Of a stretch of 64,000 bases of DNA, positions 1-8,475 are shown in pieces (position 1 is the stretch's first letter; each line of letters opens with the position of its first letter). This DNA is from Micromonospora sp. U21 (lineage in GTDB: Bacteria > Actinomycetota > Actinomycetes > Mycobacteriales > Micromonosporaceae). The position numbers and the translations under genes were made by a program. Below the pieces are notes generated by a model. The model saw only the letters and a program-made list of their open reading frames with translations, ran no database searches and was not told where the DNA came from. The stretch is from positions 1-64,000 of the forward strand of contig NZ_JAGPYK010000003.1 in the NCBI RefSeq assembly GCF_018070045.1, read 5' to 3'.

Positions 1-1
1 C

Positions 2-103
2 GCCTACTTCGACCTCGCCGACGCCATCATCACCATCCGTAGCCTCATCCGCCAGGCGTGGATCTTGTACCGATGGGACACCCGCCCCACCCGCCGACCA
101 TGA
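2..103 (+). pseudogene. C-terminal fragment of a transposase (IS5-like), cut by the window edge
   Basis: The first 33 codons form an open frame ending at TGA 101-103. The peptide reads AYFDLADAIITIRSLI followed by a basic, Trp-containing tail (RQAW, YRWD, RPTRRP). This style of ending is typical of IS5-type DDE transposases of actinomycetes. The rest of the gene lies outside the window, so it cannot be said whether the element is intact. The call rests on resemblance of a short tail only. The following 98 bases up to the antiporter would hold the right end of the element; I cannot identify its terminal repeat without the left end. Confidence 0.5.
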
Positions 104-201
104 AGCCCACCTATTTGCGCGACCACTTACACGTACGGCTCGCGGGGCATGGTCTGTGACCACCTGCCCGCAACCCGTGGGCGCGGCCGGAAGGTGGCAC
201 G

Positions 202-1491
202 GTGGAGCCGGTAGACGTGGCGTTCGCGCTGGTGGGTCTGGGCGCCCTGCTCGCCGGCATCCTGCCCCGGGTGCTGGAGCGACGGCCGCTGTCCATGCCG
301 ATCGCCTTCCTCGCACTGGGGATGCTGGTCTTCCTGCTGCCGATCGGGCTGCCCACACCGGACCCGCTGGCCCACCCGGAGCTGACCACCCACCTGACCG
401 AGATCGGGGTGATCGTCGCCCTGATGGGCGCCGGGCTCAAGATCGACCGACCGTTGAGCTGGGCGAAGTGGTCGTCCACCTGGCGCCTGCTGGTCATCGC
501 GATGCCGCTGTGCATCGCGGCGGTGACGCTGCTCGGCTGGTGGTGGGCCGGGCTGGTGCCGGCCGCCGCGCTGCTGCTGGGCGCCGCCCTGGCCCCGACC
601 GATCCAGTGCTCGCCGCCGACGTGCAGGTCGGCGAGCCGACCGACGTGGAGGACTCCGAGGACGAGGTCCGCTTCGCGTTGACCTCCGAGGCGGGCCTCA
701 ACGACGGGCTGGCGTTCCCGTTCGTCTACGCGGCCATCGCCATCGCCTCGACCAGCCTCGCGCCACGGGACTGGCTGGCCGACTGGTTCACCGTCGACGT
801 GCTCTGGAAGGTCGGCGTCGGGGTCGGCGGCGGCCTGCTCATCGGCTGGCTGCTCGGCAAGCTGTTCTTCCGGGCGCCCAGCCACCTGCGGTTGGCCCGG
901 CACGCCGAGGGTTTCCTGGCGCTGGCCGCGACCTTCCTGGCGTACGGGCTGGTGGAGGTGGTCGGCGGGTACGGGTTCCTGGCGGTGTTCGTGGCCGCCC
1001 GCGCGATCCGGGCCGCCGAGCGGACCCACGAGTTCCACTCGGTGCTGCACGACTTCGCCGAGCAGATCGAACGGCTGCTCACCCTGGTGCTGTTGCTGCT
1101 GCTCGGCGGCGCGGTCGTCGGCGGGCTGCTCACTCCGCTGACCTGGCCGGCGGCGGCCGTCGGGGTGGCGCTGGTGTTCCTGGTCCGGCCACTGGTCGGC
1201 TGGTTGTCGCTGCGCGGCGCGCCGGGCCGACCGGCCGAGCACTGGGTGATCTCGTTGTTCGGCATCCGCGGTGTGGGCTCGTTCTACTACCTGGCGTACG
1301 CCACCACGAAGGCGGACTTCCCGCAGGCGGAGCTGCTCTGGGCCACGGTCGGGCTGGTGGTGCTCGTCTCCGTGGTGGTGCACGGCATCGCGGCGACCCC
1401 GGTCATGCAACTGCTGGACCAGAAGGGCGAGCGGACCAGCGGCCCGGCCGAAACGGACGTGCCCGCCCAGCGGGTCGCCGGCAGCGCCTGA
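202..1491 (+). CDS. Cation/proton antiporter (CPA1 family)
   Basis: Predicted 429-residue integral membrane protein with about 11-12 hydrophobic segments, expected to exchange Na+ or K+ for H+ across the cytoplasmic membrane. The CPA1 core signatures are visible: an APTDPVLAADV segment near residue 131 and a SEAGLNDGLAFPFVY segment near residue 160, which hold the acidic and Asn-Asp residues of the ion site. A GIRGVGSFYYLAYA segment near residue 355 matches the conserved late helix. The start is GTG 202, preceded by GGAAGG with about 7 nt spacing. It lacks the long cytosolic tail seen in the second antiporter of this window (29738-31312), so the two are not recent duplicates. Ion preference cannot be read from sequence. 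Confidence 0.88.
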   Translation: MEPVDVAFALVGLGALLAGILPRVLERRPLSMPIAFLALGMLVFLLPIGLPTPDPLAHPELTTHLTEIGVIVALMGAGLKIDRPLSWAKWSSTWRLLVIAMPLCIAAVTLLGWWWAGLVPAAALLLGAALAPTDPVLAADVQVGEPTDVEDSEDEVRFALTSEAGLNDGLAFPFVYAAIAIASTSLAPRDWLADWFTVDVLWKVGVGVGGGLLIGWLLGKLFFRAPSHLRLARHAEGFLALAATFLAYGLVEVVGGYGFLAVFVAARAIRAAERTHEFHSVLHDFAEQIERLLTLVLLLLLGGAVVGGLLTPLTWPAAAVGVALVFLVRPLVGWLSLRGAPGRPAEHWVISLFGIRGVGSFYYLAYATTKADFPQAELLWATVGLVVLVSVVVHGIAATPVMQLLDQKGERTSGPAETDVPAQRVAGSA

Positions 1492-1499
1492 GCCCCGGC

Positions 1500-1524
1500 C
1501 CGCCGGTCGATCCGACACCGGCGG
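1500..1524. terminator. Hairpin between two converging genes
   Basis: CCGCCGGT and ACCGGCGG form a perfect 8-bp stem around a 9-nt loop in the 54-bp gap between the converging antiporter and flavoprotein genes. It has no T-tract, as is usual in high-GC actinomycetes. Confidence 0.4.
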
Positions 1525-1545
1525 CCAGCCGAGGGCCGGCGGGCG

Positions 1546-2505
1546 TCAGGTGAGGCAGGCGGCCAGGGCGCGGCCGAGGTCCCGCCCGGAGCGCCAGGCG
1601 CTCTGCACCCGGGGCTTGCCGAACGCGTCACCGGCCAGGCCGATCCGGTCGGCGTCCAGGTGATGGGTGCCGCCCCCGGGGTTGGTGGTGGGCTTCGCGT
1701 ACGTCCAGCGGTGCACGTGCACGTTGGCCGCCGCGTCGGGCAACCCCAGCAGGTCCCGGACCGCCTGCTCGATCACCGGGCCGGCTCCGGTGGGCTGGGC
1801 GAGGTGGCCGGCGGCGAACTCCGGCACGGTGTGCGCGACCAGCACCGGGGCGGCGTCGCCCCGCCGGTCGCCGTCGTCGCAGACCAGGCTGAGCACCGGG
1901 TGGTCGTTGACGAACGCGCCCCGAAAGTCCGGCCAGCGCCGGGCCGGGAAGCGCAGCACCGCGGCCAGCGACGGCGACCAGCGCTGCGCCTGCACGACCC
2001 GGGTGGCGTCGGCCAGGGCCGGGTCGAGCAGCAGGGCGGCCTGCGGGCCCGGCATGGCCAGGGCGACCGCCGCGCACGGCTGGCCGTCCACGGCCGGCCC
2101 GGGTTCCACGCTGAGCACCAACCGGTCGACGGTCACCGGGACCGCGCCGGCCAGATGTTCGACCAGTGAGCGCAGACCGCGCGGCGCGGCGAAGCGCATC
2201 GGCCCGGGCTCGTCGTGCCGCCCGTCCCGGTCGTACGCCTGGAAGGTGTCGGTCCATTCGCGGACCAGGCCGGCGGCGCGCCACTGCTCGACCAGCGCGG
2301 CGAAGTCGGGGTCGCTGGCGGTGAAGTAGGCGGCGCCGATGTCGGCGGGGCGGCCGTCAAAGCGTTTGCTGGCCATCCGGCCACCGCGCACGTGCCCCCG
2401 CTCGCGGACCTGCACCGGCACCCCGGCCTCGGCCAGCTCCACCGCACAGGCCACCCCGGCGATGCCCGCCCCGACCACCACCACACCCGACCGGTCCACG
2501 CTCAT
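1546..2505 (-). CDS. FAD-dependent (renalase/amine-oxidase-like) oxidoreductase
   Basis: A 319-residue soluble flavoprotein. The N-terminus VVVVGAGIAGVACAVELAEAG is a Rossmann dinucleotide fold with GxGxxG. It is followed by GRMASKRFDG and a DIGAAYFTA segment, both hallmarks of the COG3380 / renalase-like group. The C-terminal part has the family's GLAGDAFGKPRVQSAW segment, which contacts the flavin. The substrate is unknown; members are annotated as NAD/FAD-dependent oxidoreductases. I place the start at ATG 2505 because the Rossmann strand begins within eight residues. A TACGAT box lies 6 nt upstream (2512-2517 on the minus strand), suggesting a leaderless message. It is divergent from the DUF3072 gene, so the two may share the short regulatory region. 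Confidence 0.8.
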   Translation of the reverse strand: MSVDRSGVVVVGAGIAGVACAVELAEAGVPVQVRERGHVRGGRMASKRFDGRPADIGAAYFTASDPDFAALVEQWRAAGLVREWTDTFQAYDRDGRHDEPGPMRFAAPRGLRSLVEHLAGAVPVTVDRLVLSVEPGPAVDGQPCAAVALAMPGPQAALLLDPALADATRVVQAQRWSPSLAAVLRFPARRWPDFRGAFVNDHPVLSLVCDDGDRRGDAAPVLVAHTVPEFAAGHLAQPTGAGPVIEQAVRDLLGLPDAAANVHVHRWTYAKPTTNPGGGTHHLDADRIGLAGDAFGKPRVQSAWRSGRDLGRALAACLT

Positions 2506-2599
2506 CCGGTGATCGTAGGTGCCGGCGGACGGGCCGAGCAGGCATGAACCGGCGACGGCCCGGGTACTGGCACACCTGTTCGAAGAAAGGGTGATGACG

Positions 2600-2815
2600 A
2601 TGACGGACCGCAACAACGAGCAGACCGACCCGCGCGGCGCGATCAAGGATCCGGACGAGTGGGTCACCGGCGACGAGGCGCCCACCGCGGCACAGGAGTC
2701 CTACCTGGCCACCCTCGCCCGAGAGGCGGACGCGGAGCTGCCGGACGACCTGACCAAGGCCGAGGCGTCCAAGCGGATCGACGAGCTCCAGGCCGAAACG
2801 GGCCGGGGCCAGTGA
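2600..2815 (+). CDS. DUF3072-type small protein
   Basis: About 71 residues, acidic and soluble, with the segments TAAQESYLATLAREA and LTKAEASKRIDELQ that define DUF3072. The second resembles a SAP-like helix-loop seen in many small actinobacterial proteins. Function is not established. A GAAAGG ribosome site ends at 2590, which gives 9 nt to ATG 2600; ATG 2594 and GTG 2591 are in frame but too close to it. Transcription is divergent from the flavoprotein and convergent with the phosphoesterase. Confidence 0.75.
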   Translation: MTDRNNEQTDPRGAIKDPDEWVTGDEAPTAAQESYLATLAREADAELPDDLTKAEASKRIDELQAETGRGQ

Positions 2816-2834
2816 AACCGGGCGAGGGGTCGGG

Positions 2835-3335
2835 TCAGCGGCGGGGCAGCCGGTGCAGCTCGACCTGGGTCAGGCGGCCGGCGGTCACCTCGGCGGTGAG
2901 GTAGGTGGCGTGGGGCTGGGAGCGGCGGTCGGTGGGTGAGCCGGGGTTGAGCAGCCGCAGGCCGCCGGGGGCTTCGGTGTCCCAGGGGATGTGCGAGTGC
3001 CCGAAGACGAGCAGGTCGACGTCGGGAAAGCGGGTCGCGCACCGCTGCTCGCGACCGGTCCGGGCGCCGGTCTCGTGCACCACGGCGACCCGCAGGCCGT
3101 CGAGGTCGGCCCGGGCCACCTCCGGCAGCCGGGCGCGCAGCGCCGGGCCGTCGTTGTTGCCGTAGACGCCGATCAGCCGGCGGGAGCGCGCGATCATCGC
3201 GTCGAGCAGCGACTCGTCAACCCAGTCGCCGGCGTGCAGCACCACGTCCGCCGCCTCGATCGCCGTCCAGAGCGGCCCGGGCAGATCCCGGGCCCGCTTC
3301 GGTAGGTGGGTGTCCGCCGTGAGCACGAGCCGCAT
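2835..3335 (-). CDS. Calcineurin-like metallophosphoesterase (YfcE/MJ0936 type)
   Basis: A 166-residue cytosolic phosphodiesterase-like enzyme. All metal-binding motifs of the YfcE/MJ0936 group are present in order: TADTHLP (DxH), LHAGDWVD (GD), YGNNDGP (GNxD), VVHETG, and VFGHSHIP (GHxH), ending with LLNPGSPTDRR. Substrates of this group are poorly defined; members hydrolyse model phosphodiesters in vitro. The start at ATG 3335 places DxH at residues 8-10, as in homologues. A GACAAT box 6 nt upstream suggests a leaderless transcript. Two hairpins at 3359-3390 and 3407-3452 insulate it from the large upstream secreted-protein gene. Confidence 0.85.
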   Translation of the reverse strand: MRLVLTADTHLPKRARDLPGPLWTAIEAADVVLHAGDWVDESLLDAMIARSRRLIGVYGNNDGPALRARLPEVARADLDGLRVAVVHETGARTGREQRCATRFPDVDLLVFGHSHIPWDTEAPGGLRLLNPGSPTDRRSQPHATYLTAEVTAGRLTQVELHRLPRR

Positions 3336-3358
3336 CCCGGCATTGTCCCCCGAGCCCT

Positions 3359-3390
3359 GGCCGTCCACCCGGGGACGCGGGTGGACGGCC
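3359..3390. terminator. Perfect 12-bp hairpin upstream of the phosphoesterase
   Basis: GGCCGTCCACCC and GGGTGGACGGCC flank an 8-nt loop. It is the second of two hairpins met by leftward transcription from the 965-residue protein gene, so it probably helps to stop read-through into the phosphoesterase. Confidence 0.55.
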
Positions 3391-3406
3391 GGGATCGCCT
3401 CCGGGG

Positions 3407-3452
3407 CCCGTTTCCCGGGGCGACACGACGTCGGGACGCCCCGGGAAGCGGG
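3407..3452. terminator. Terminator of the secreted sugar-dehydrogenase-like gene
   Basis: A 16-bp stem with one G-T wobble (CCCGTTTCCCGGGGCG pairs with CGCCCCGGGAAGCGGG), 14-nt loop, starting 24 bases past the stop codon at 3476. Position and strength fit an intrinsic terminator without a U-tract. Confidence 0.65.
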
Positions 3453-3475
3453 CTACGGAGTCGATCAACCGCCGG

Positions 3476-6373
3476 TCACGGCAGCGTCCAGCGCTGCGCC
3501 CCGGAGCCGTTGCAGGTCCAGATCTGCAGCTGCCGACCGTCGGTGAGGTCGGAGTTGGGGATGTCCAGGCAGCGCCCGGACTGCGGGTTGCGCAGGCCGC
3601 CGTCCGGCTGGGCGGCCCACTGCTGCGCCCCGGTGCCGTTGCAGTCGTACAGCTGCACGAGGCCGCCGTCGGTGGTGCCGCTGCCCTTCACGTCCAGGCA
3701 CTTGCCGAGCCCTCGCACGGTGCCGTCGCCGGGCAGGGTCCAGCGCTGCGCGCCGGTGCCGTTGCAGGTCCAGGTCTGCACCCTGGTGCCGTTGGCGGTC
3801 TGGCTGGAGGCGATGTCCGCGCATTTGCCGAGGGCCTTGATCTCCCCGGTGCGCGCGCCGCCGGTGCCGACCCCCGGGCCGGTGAAGGTGTAGCTGTCCA
3901 CGTCCAGCAACGCGCCGCTGCCGCCGGTGAAGACCAGGTACAGGTCGTGGGTGCCGTCGTCCGGCCTGGTCACCGTGGTGCTCAGCTCGGTGTAGGTGTC
4001 CCAACCGCCGGTGTTCGGCACCGCGATCCGGGCGACCTCGGTGCCGGTCGGCGAGTCGTACCGGAAGGAGACGGTGCCCCCGGGGCCGCCGGAGGAGACC
4101 CGTGCCCGGACCCCGGTGATCCCCTTCAGGCTCACCGCGTGGTGCCGGACGTTCTCGCCGTTCTGGATGTCGCCCAGTCGCCGGCCGCCCTCAGCCGCCG
4201 ACTGGTCGATCACCTTGGGCCCGTTGAGCTGGACGAAGTGCTCCGCCTGCCACTGTTTCGGATAGAGGCTGATCTCCTTCTCCCCGGTCAGCGCCGCCGA
4301 GCCGGTCGCTCCCCGGTCGGTGTAGCTGCCCCGGAGCACGAAGAACAGCACCGAGTCGGGGCCGGCGTGCACCGCACCGGTGTTGAACGTGGCGCCGCAG
4401 CCGGTCCCCTCCCCCTCCTCGTGGGCGTGCTCCTGGTGGCCGAGCGCGGCCCGGACGACCACCGCCGAGCAGGCCGGAGTGCCGTCCTGCGGGTCGCTGG
4501 CGGCGGCGCTGACGGTCAGGTCCTGCCCCCAGTCGAAGAGCCCGCCCGCGGGCAGCCCGTTGAGAGTGACCGTCGGCCGGTTGTTGCCGACCACCACCGG
4601 CACCAGCGTGGTCGCGCTGCGGCCGGTGCCGTCGTTGACGGTGAGCCGGGCGCTGTAGCTGCCGTTGGCCGTGTACGTGAAGGTGGGGTTCGCCGCGGTC
4701 GAGTCGGTGCTGCCGTTGTTGGTGAAGTCCCAGGCGTAGCTGAGCTGTTCGCCGTCCGGGTCGGAGCTGCCGGCGCTGGAGAAGGCGACCGCCAGCGGGG
4801 CCAGGCCGTTGTCCCTGTTCACGCTGGCCTTGGCCACCGGCGACCGGCCACCCTGGACGTAATTGATCTTGTACAGGCCGGCGTCGGTGGCCCCGGAGAA
4901 GTAGCCGCTGCCGTACTCCAACAGGTAGAGCGAACCGTCCGGGCCGAACTGCCAGTCGATCGGGTGGACGAGCTTCATGCCGGCGAGCACCGGCTCGATG
5001 ACCGTCGGCGCGCCGGTGGCCGGGTTGCCGTTGTCGAACTGGACCTCCTTGATCCAGTTGCGGCAGTACTCGGAGATCAGCCACTTGTTGTCGTAGTAGG
5101 CCGGCCACTTCACGTCCGAGGCGAGGTTCGGGTCGTAGTGGTAGGCCTCGACGTGGTTGGGCGAGCCACAGCCGCCCGGGTTGTCCAGCGCCGGCCAGTC
5201 GTCGCTGCCGCCGTGCTGCTCCCAGACCAGCGCCGGCTTCGTCGGTGGGAGCTGCTGGAGGCCGCTGTTGCGGGGCGAGTCGTTGACCGGGCCGGTGGAG
5301 CCGCCGCACGGGAACCAGCCGCGCGGCGAGGCGGTGGCGAAGTTCCAGTCGTTGTAGGCCACGTTCGGGCCGCCGCAGTACGGCCAGCCGTAATTGCCGG
5401 GCCCGGCGGCCCGGTTGAACTCGTCGTACGCCGCCGGGCCGCGGTTGGCGAGGTCCGCACCGGCGTCCGGGCCGACCTCTCCCCAGTAGAGGGTGTTGCC
5501 GGCCTTGCGGTCCACCCAGATCCGGTACGGGTTGCGCACACCCATCACGTAGATCTCCGGGCGGGTCCGCGCGGTGCCGGCGGCGAAGAGGTTGCCGGCC
5601 GGGACGGTGTAGCTGCCGTCGTTCTCCGGGTGGATCCGGTTGATCTTTCCGCGCAGGTCGTTGGTGTTGCTGGAGGTGCGCTGCGCGTCGTACTGCGGAT
5701 TGCGAGTGGTCCGCTCGTCGATCGGGGCCATCCCGGCGGAGTCGCCGCCGGAGTTGGTGTTGTCCCCTACGGCGAAGTAGAGGTTGCCGGCGGTGTCCCA
5801 GCTCATCGAGCCGGCCGAGTGGCAGCACAGGTCCCGCTCGGTGGGCCACTCGATGAGCACGTCCTCGCTGGCCGGGTCGAGCAGCAGGGTGGACGGGTTG
5901 AAGGTGAACCGGCTGATCCGGTTGACCAGCGGGGTGACCTTGGGCGAGTAGAACAGGTACACCCAGCGGTTGCTGGCGAAGCCCGGGTGCAGGGTGATGC
6001 CGATCAGGCCGTCCTCGAACCGGGCGTCCAGGGCCAGGGTCAGCGCGACGGTGGTGGACCGCGTCGCCGGGTTGTAGAGGCGGACCTGACCGCCGCCGCT
6101 GCTCGTGCCCCGGTTGATGTAGAAGACCTTGCCGTCGCCGGCGACGGCCAGCTCGATCGGCTCCCCCATGGACAGTCCGCCGTCGAGGGCGACCTTTTCG
6201 AATCCGGTGGTGGCCGGTGGCGCGAGGGCTGCGGCCGCCGGCACCGGAGTGCCGGCGAGCGGACGCTCGGTGTTGGGACGGGCGTTCGCCGATGGCGCGA
6301 AGCCGACGGTGACCAGGACGGCGAACAGAGCGGCGGTGGCGATGACGAGACGTCGGCGCGGGGTGCGTGACAC
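3476..6373 (-). CDS. Secreted PQQ-type sugar dehydrogenase with PKD, CBM6-like and ricin-lectin domains
   Basis: A 965-residue exported multidomain protein. Residues 1-31 form a signal peptide (RTPRRR, hydrophobic core, then ANA). About 60-505 is a glucose/sorbosone dehydrogenase-type six-bladed propeller (ITLHPGF, AVGDNTNSGG, GVRNPYRIWVD, WGEVGPDAG, DWQFGPDGSLYLLEYG), as in soluble quinoprotein sugar dehydrogenases. About 510-600 is a PKD domain (SSDPDGEQLSYAWDF). About 605-700 is a linker domain with a His/Glu cluster (GHQEHAHEEG). About 715-845 is a CBM6-like carbohydrate-binding domain. About 848-965 is a ricin-type beta-trefoil with three QxW repeats (QRW, QQW, QRW). The protein likely oxidises or binds extracellular sugars; substrate and cofactor are inferred from family. 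It stands alone between terminators. The 153-bp upstream gap is locally AT-rich and contains a dyad (6479-6495). Confidence 0.85.
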   Translation of the reverse strand: MSRTPRRRLVIATAALFAVLVTVGFAPSANARPNTERPLAGTPVPAAAALAPPATTGFEKVALDGGLSMGEPIELAVAGDGKVFYINRGTSSGGGQVRLYNPATRSTTVALTLALDARFEDGLIGITLHPGFASNRWVYLFYSPKVTPLVNRISRFTFNPSTLLLDPASEDVLIEWPTERDLCCHSAGSMSWDTAGNLYFAVGDNTNSGGDSAGMAPIDERTTRNPQYDAQRTSSNTNDLRGKINRIHPENDGSYTVPAGNLFAAGTARTRPEIYVMGVRNPYRIWVDRKAGNTLYWGEVGPDAGADLANRGPAAYDEFNRAAGPGNYGWPYCGGPNVAYNDWNFATASPRGWFPCGGSTGPVNDSPRNSGLQQLPPTKPALVWEQHGGSDDWPALDNPGGCGSPNHVEAYHYDPNLASDVKWPAYYDNKWLISEYCRNWIKEVQFDNGNPATGAPTVIEPVLAGMKLVHPIDWQFGPDGSLYLLEYGSGYFSGATDAGLYKINYVQGGRSPVAKASVNRDNGLAPLAVAFSSAGSSDPDGEQLSYAWDFTNNGSTDSTAANPTFTYTANGSYSARLTVNDGTGRSATTLVPVVVGNNRPTVTLNGLPAGGLFDWGQDLTVSAAASDPQDGTPACSAVVVRAALGHQEHAHEEGEGTGCGATFNTGAVHAGPDSVLFFVLRGSYTDRGATGSAALTGEKEISLYPKQWQAEHFVQLNGPKVIDQSAAEGGRRLGDIQNGENVRHHAVSLKGITGVRARVSSGGPGGTVSFRYDSPTGTEVARIAVPNTGGWDTYTELSTTVTRPDDGTHDLYLVFTGGSGALLDVDSYTFTGPGVGTGGARTGEIKALGKCADIASSQTANGTRVQTWTCNGTGAQRWTLPGDGTVRGLGKCLDVKGSGTTDGGLVQLYDCNGTGAQQWAAQPDGGLRNPQSGRCLDIPNSDLTDGRQLQIWTCNGSGAQRWTLP

Positions 6374-6478
6374 GAGAGCTCCAGGTGTCCGGGGGAACTC
6401 GGTGCCGCTCCCGCCGACTGGAGGAGCACCTCAGGGTGTCCCGGACATTAACGTCTTTCACTTCATCGCGACAGAACT

Positions 6479-6495
6479 TCGATCCAATGAATCGA
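6479..6495. promoter_or_regulatory. Candidate operator upstream of the secreted sugar-dehydrogenase gene
   Basis: TCGAT and ATCGA face each other across 7 nt in an AT-rich patch that is unusual for this genome. A TTGACG hexamer (minus strand, 6505-6500) lies next to it and could be a -35 box. The right half includes ATCGAT, whose central CG is typical of LacI-family operators. No regulator gene is adjacent. Confidence 0.3.
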
Positions 6496-6526
6496 TAGTC
6501 GTCAAGATTTTTGCAAAAGGACCTGG

Positions 6527-8353
6527 TCAGGACCGCGTCGGGGTGAAGTGCGGTGGTGGCATGCCGCGATGCCGCAGCGCCGGATCCCGCTCGACGTCGG
6601 TGAGCTGACCCGCGGCGTTGATCAGGCCGATGTGTGAGAACGCCTGGGGGAAGTTGCCCATCTGCTCACCGGTCAGCGGGTCGATCTGCTCGGCGAACAG
6701 GCCGAGATCGTTGACCCGACCGGCCAGCCAGAGGAACAACTCGTGCGCCCGGTCCCGCTCACCACCCAACGCCAGGCAACCCACCAGCCAGAACGAGCAG
6801 ATGACGAAGCCCGCCGGATCACCGTCCCAGCGCCGCAGCAGGCCGTCGTGGGACAGCCGCCGCTCCACCGCCCGGATCGTCGAGCGCATCCGCAGGTCAT
6901 CGGCCCGCAGGAAACCCACCAACGGCATCACCAGCACCGAGGCATCCAGGTCGTCGGATTCGAAACTCCCGGTGTACGCACCGAGCCGGTCGCTCCATCC
7001 CCGCTCCAGCACCGTCGCGCGCACCTCGTCGCGGGCGACCGCCCAGCGGGCCACGTCCTCCGGTCCACCCAGCTTGTCGCCGAAGCGGACCGCCCGGTCC
7101 AGCGCGACCCAGCACTGCACCTTCGAGGACACGTGATGGTGTTCGATCCCGCGTTCCTCCCACATGCCCGCGTCCGGTCGCCGCCAGTCCACCAAGGCCT
7201 GGTCGGCGAGCACCCGCAGCACGTTGCGCACCTCCGGCTCCATCGGCTCCATCTTGTCGCGCATCAGCCAGGCGGCGTCCAGCGCCTCGCCGAAGATGTC
7301 GGTCTGCCGCTGCCGCCACGCGTCGTTGCCGATCAGCACCGGCGGGCTGTCGCGGTACCCGGCGAGCTGCTCCAGGCGGTGCTCGGTGAGGTCCCGTTCT
7401 CCATGCACCCCGTACATGATCGGCACCGGCTCGTCGCCGATCCGGCCCATCGCCCGGCTCACCCAGGAGAACTGCCGCTGCACCTCGTCGAAGCAGGCCG
7501 ACCGCCACAACGCCCGCAGGGTGAGACTGAAGTCGCGCACCCAGACGTAGCGGTAGTCGTAGTTCCGGTTCCCACCGAGCTTCTCCGGCAATGAGGTGGT
7601 CGCCGCCGCCACCGCCCCGCTGGGCCGGTACGTCATGCCCTGCACCACCAGCGCACTGCGTCGCACCTGTTCGGGGTAGCACCCCTGGTATTCGTGCCGT
7701 TCGACCCAGGACCGCCAGCCGGCGACCGTGTCGGCGATCGTCCGGTCGGCGTCCGGCACCTCCGGCGGCGGTGCGTCGTAGGTCGGGGCGCACCCGAGGG
7801 TGAAGTTGTGGACCGAACCGGAGCGGGCAGTGAACGTCGCGGTGGCCTCACCCTCGCCACAGCACAGGGGCACACTGCCGCGCAGGGTGAGCCGCGCGGC
7901 CCCGGCGATGGCCTCCAGCGTGCCGTCCCGCTCGACGAGGAACGCGGTGGTCCGCCCGTACTCAAAGCGTGGCCGGTAGTGCACCCGCATCGGCACCTCG
8001 CCGGAGAGGCCCTGCACGCTGCGGACCAGCACCTGCGGCGAGCGGAGCCCGATGTCGTGGTTGCGCGCCCCGGGCTCGAAGGCGAGCGCGTCGGTCAGCG
8101 CCACCTCCCCCTGCCCGGTGCGGAATACGGTCCGCAGTACCAGCGTGTCGTCGAGGTAGCAGCGCTCGACGCTGAACTCGCCCTCCGGCTGGATCGACCA
8201 GTGCCCGGCATTCTCGTCGAGCAGTCGCCCGAACACCGACGGTGCGTCGAACCGGCCCGGGCACCACCAGTTCACCGAGCCGGAGCGGTCCACCAGCACC
8301 GCGCTGCGGCCGTCGGCGAGGAAGCCGTGGTCGCTGATCTGTCCGCTCTGCAC
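6527..8353 (-). CDS. Glycoside hydrolase family 15 protein (glucoamylase/trehalase-like)
   Basis: A 608-residue cytosolic enzyme without signal peptide. The N-terminal third is the GH15 beta-sandwich (ISDHGFLADGRSAVLVD, GSVNWWCPGRFD, VFGRLLD). The C-terminal two thirds is the alpha/alpha barrel, with RDFSLTLRAL, then WEERG near residue 402, whose Glu is a candidate general acid, SKVQCWVALDRA, and SFWLVGCLA. Actinobacterial homologues of this length include characterised trehalases and isomaltose/dextran-type glucoamylases, so trehalose or short alpha-glucans are the likely substrates. The SKV segment is preceded by EHHHVS, slightly divergent from the common form. The GTG start at 8353 matches the usual N-terminus. 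It runs in the same direction as the secreted protein downstream but 153 bp away with its own upstream signals. Confidence 0.85.
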   Translation of the reverse strand: MQSGQISDHGFLADGRSAVLVDRSGSVNWWCPGRFDAPSVFGRLLDENAGHWSIQPEGEFSVERCYLDDTLVLRTVFRTGQGEVALTDALAFEPGARNHDIGLRSPQVLVRSVQGLSGEVPMRVHYRPRFEYGRTTAFLVERDGTLEAIAGAARLTLRGSVPLCCGEGEATATFTARSGSVHNFTLGCAPTYDAPPPEVPDADRTIADTVAGWRSWVERHEYQGCYPEQVRRSALVVQGMTYRPSGAVAAATTSLPEKLGGNRNYDYRYVWVRDFSLTLRALWRSACFDEVQRQFSWVSRAMGRIGDEPVPIMYGVHGERDLTEHRLEQLAGYRDSPPVLIGNDAWRQRQTDIFGEALDAAWLMRDKMEPMEPEVRNVLRVLADQALVDWRRPDAGMWEERGIEHHHVSSKVQCWVALDRAVRFGDKLGGPEDVARWAVARDEVRATVLERGWSDRLGAYTGSFESDDLDASVLVMPLVGFLRADDLRMRSTIRAVERRLSHDGLLRRWDGDPAGFVICSFWLVGCLALGGERDRAHELFLWLAGRVNDLGLFAEQIDPLTGEQMGNFPQAFSHIGLINAAGQLTDVERDPALRHRGMPPPHFTPTRS

Positions 8354-8475
8354 CCGGTTACCTACCCGGGGCGTCCGGGCGCATTCCTGCCGAACGGCAC
8401 GGCATCCACCGTGGTTGCTGGCGTTACCGAACGGCGCGGGCGGGAACCCGGACGGCTTGACGAGGGAGGATGCTC

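Noticed and set aside
3947-6370. An 807-codon open frame antisense to the secreted sugar-dehydrogenase gene
   Set aside because: It is a frame shadow with low-complexity Arg/Ala/Val content and no recognisable domain. The sense strand carries signal peptide, propeller and lectin repeats.
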